NCBI GenBank assembly: GCA_009702955.1
Contig: WLHA01000067.1
Span: 1 to 6,570 of the forward strand
Length of the DNA stretch: 6,570 nt
Direction of reading: 5' to 3'
Source: Actinomycetota bacterium
Lineage (GTDB): Bacteria; Actinomycetota; Acidimicrobiia; IMCC26256
The notes under the pieces were generated by a model. It did not search any database and was not told the DNA's origin. It was given only the letters and a program-made list of their open reading frames with translations. A program made the position numbers and the translations under genes. This document shows positions 5,968 to 6,570 of the stretch, piece after piece; position 1 is the stretch's first letter; the number at the start of each line of letters is the position of its first letter.

Positions 5968-6570
5968 GAGTAGAGCTCGACAATGAGCTGCTCGCGCACT
6001 GGCACATCGATCTGGTCGCGGAGCGGCAGATCACGCACTGTGACTTTGTGGTCAGCGTTATTGGCCTCGAGCCACATCGGGACCGTGCGGTCGAGAGTGT
6101 CGAGGTTGTGGCGAACAACGATCATCGCCTGCGCTTTGGTGCTTAGGCCGACAACATCGCCCTTGCGCAGTTTGTATGAAGGAATTGTCACGCGCTTGTC
6201 GTTCACTGTTACGTGGCCGTGGCGAACAAACTGACGTGCCTGGTTACGGCTAGCGGCGAAGTTTGCACGGAACACAACGTTGTCGAGGCGCTGCTCGAGC
6301 ATACGAAGAAGGTTCTCTCCAGTAATGCCCTTGTCGCGTGCGGCCTCTGCATAGAGGTTACGGAACTGCTTCTCAAGCACACCATAAATACGGCGAGCCT
6401 TCTGCTTCTCACGAAGCTGGAAGAGGTACTCGCTCTCACGAATACGCCCACGTCCATGGATACCTGGCGGGTATGGGTGGCGCTCGATCTGGCACTTCAT
6501 CGTGTCGCACTTGGCGCCCTTGAGGAAGAGTTTCATGCGCTCGCGACGGCAGAGGCGGCAGACTGGTCCG
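5961..6570 (-). CDS. rpsD: 30S ribosomal protein S4 (uS4), 5' partial
   Basis: S4 binds 16S rRNA early in 30S assembly and in many bacteria represses its own operon. The frame continues upstream of the ATG at 6536 to the window edge, reading GPVCRLCRRERMKLFLKGAK; family comparison suggests only about five residues (such as MARYT) are missing, so the ATG at 6536 is internal and not the start. 202 residues are visible. Cys4, Cys7, Cys21 and Cys26 (visible numbering) form the zinc-binding set of the cysteine-containing S4 type. HPYPPGIHGRGRIRESEY and QLREKQKARRIYGVLEKQFR are diagnostic, and the S4 RNA-binding domain spans about 92-155 (EQRLDNVVFRANFAASRNQA start). The C-terminus LIVELYSK is canonical. 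It heads the visible part of the alpha operon. Confidence 0.98.
   Translation of the reverse strand, partial: GPVCRLCRRERMKLFLKGAKCDTMKCQIERHPYPPGIHGRGRIRESEYLFQLREKQKARRIYGVLEKQFRNLYAEAARDKGITGENLLRMLEQRLDNVVFRANFAASRNQARQFVRHGHVTVNDKRVTIPSYKLRKGDVVGLSTKAQAMIVVRHNLDTLDRTVPMWLEANNADHKVTVRDLPLRDQIDVPVREQLIVELYSK

Noticed and set aside
5693..6118. 141-residue minus-strand open frame bridging rpsD and rpoA
   Set aside because: It is a low-complexity Ser/Arg-rich translation in a shifted frame, overlapping the real rpsD and rpoA genes; its repeats only reflect the 12-nt DNA repeat.
5961..6536. Complete rpsD starting at the ATG at 6536
   Set aside because: The frame upstream encodes the conserved GPVCRLCRRER segment of S4, including two of the four zinc-type cysteines; 6536 is an internal Met.

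Overview
This window reads as chromosomal DNA from an actinomycetote, most likely an uncultured Acidimicrobiia-like lineage. The evidence is the gene order rpsD-rpoA-rplQ-truA, an RpoA opening with MLIIQRPEIEAEE, an S4 with four N-terminal cysteines (zinc-binding type), a short L17, and a moderate GC content. The class-level placement is inference from memory of these families, not a computed phylogeny.

Right part (minus strand, about 6570 down to 2533): this is the distal end of the alpha ribosomal-protein operon. rpsD (uS4, start cut by the right edge) is followed by rpoA (RNA polymerase alpha), rplQ (bL17), truA (tRNA pseudouridine synthase) and a gene for a secreted, probably lipid-anchored protein of unknown function. 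Gaps are 95, 4, 54 and 26 nt, so all five may be co-transcribed. The rplQ-truA junction carries several short inverted repeats, including a perfect 10-bp one. These could set apart expression of the abundant ribosomal genes and the low-demand truA/lipoprotein pair.

Left part (plus strand, 1 to 2486): this is a two-gene cassette facing the ribosomal operon tail-to-tail. A membrane-anchored SGNH/DltD-like protein, cut by the left edge, is followed after one nucleotide by an AlgI/DltB-type MBOAT O-acyltransferase. By analogy with AlgI/AlgJ/AlgX and DltB/DltD, the MBOAT passes an acyl group across the membrane and the SGNH protein places it on an envelope or exported glycan. The substrate cannot be told from this window.

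There is no mobile element, CRISPR array, tRNA or rRNA. Non-coding space is short: no gene-free stretch exceeds 100 nt. The main curiosities lie at gene ends. Three separate gene 3' ends (MBOAT/lipoprotein, truA, rpsD) carry short direct repeats with 12- or 15-nt periods. The rpsD one builds a run of seven in-frame stop codons. I see no clear novel system; the most system-like element is the acyltransferase pair.
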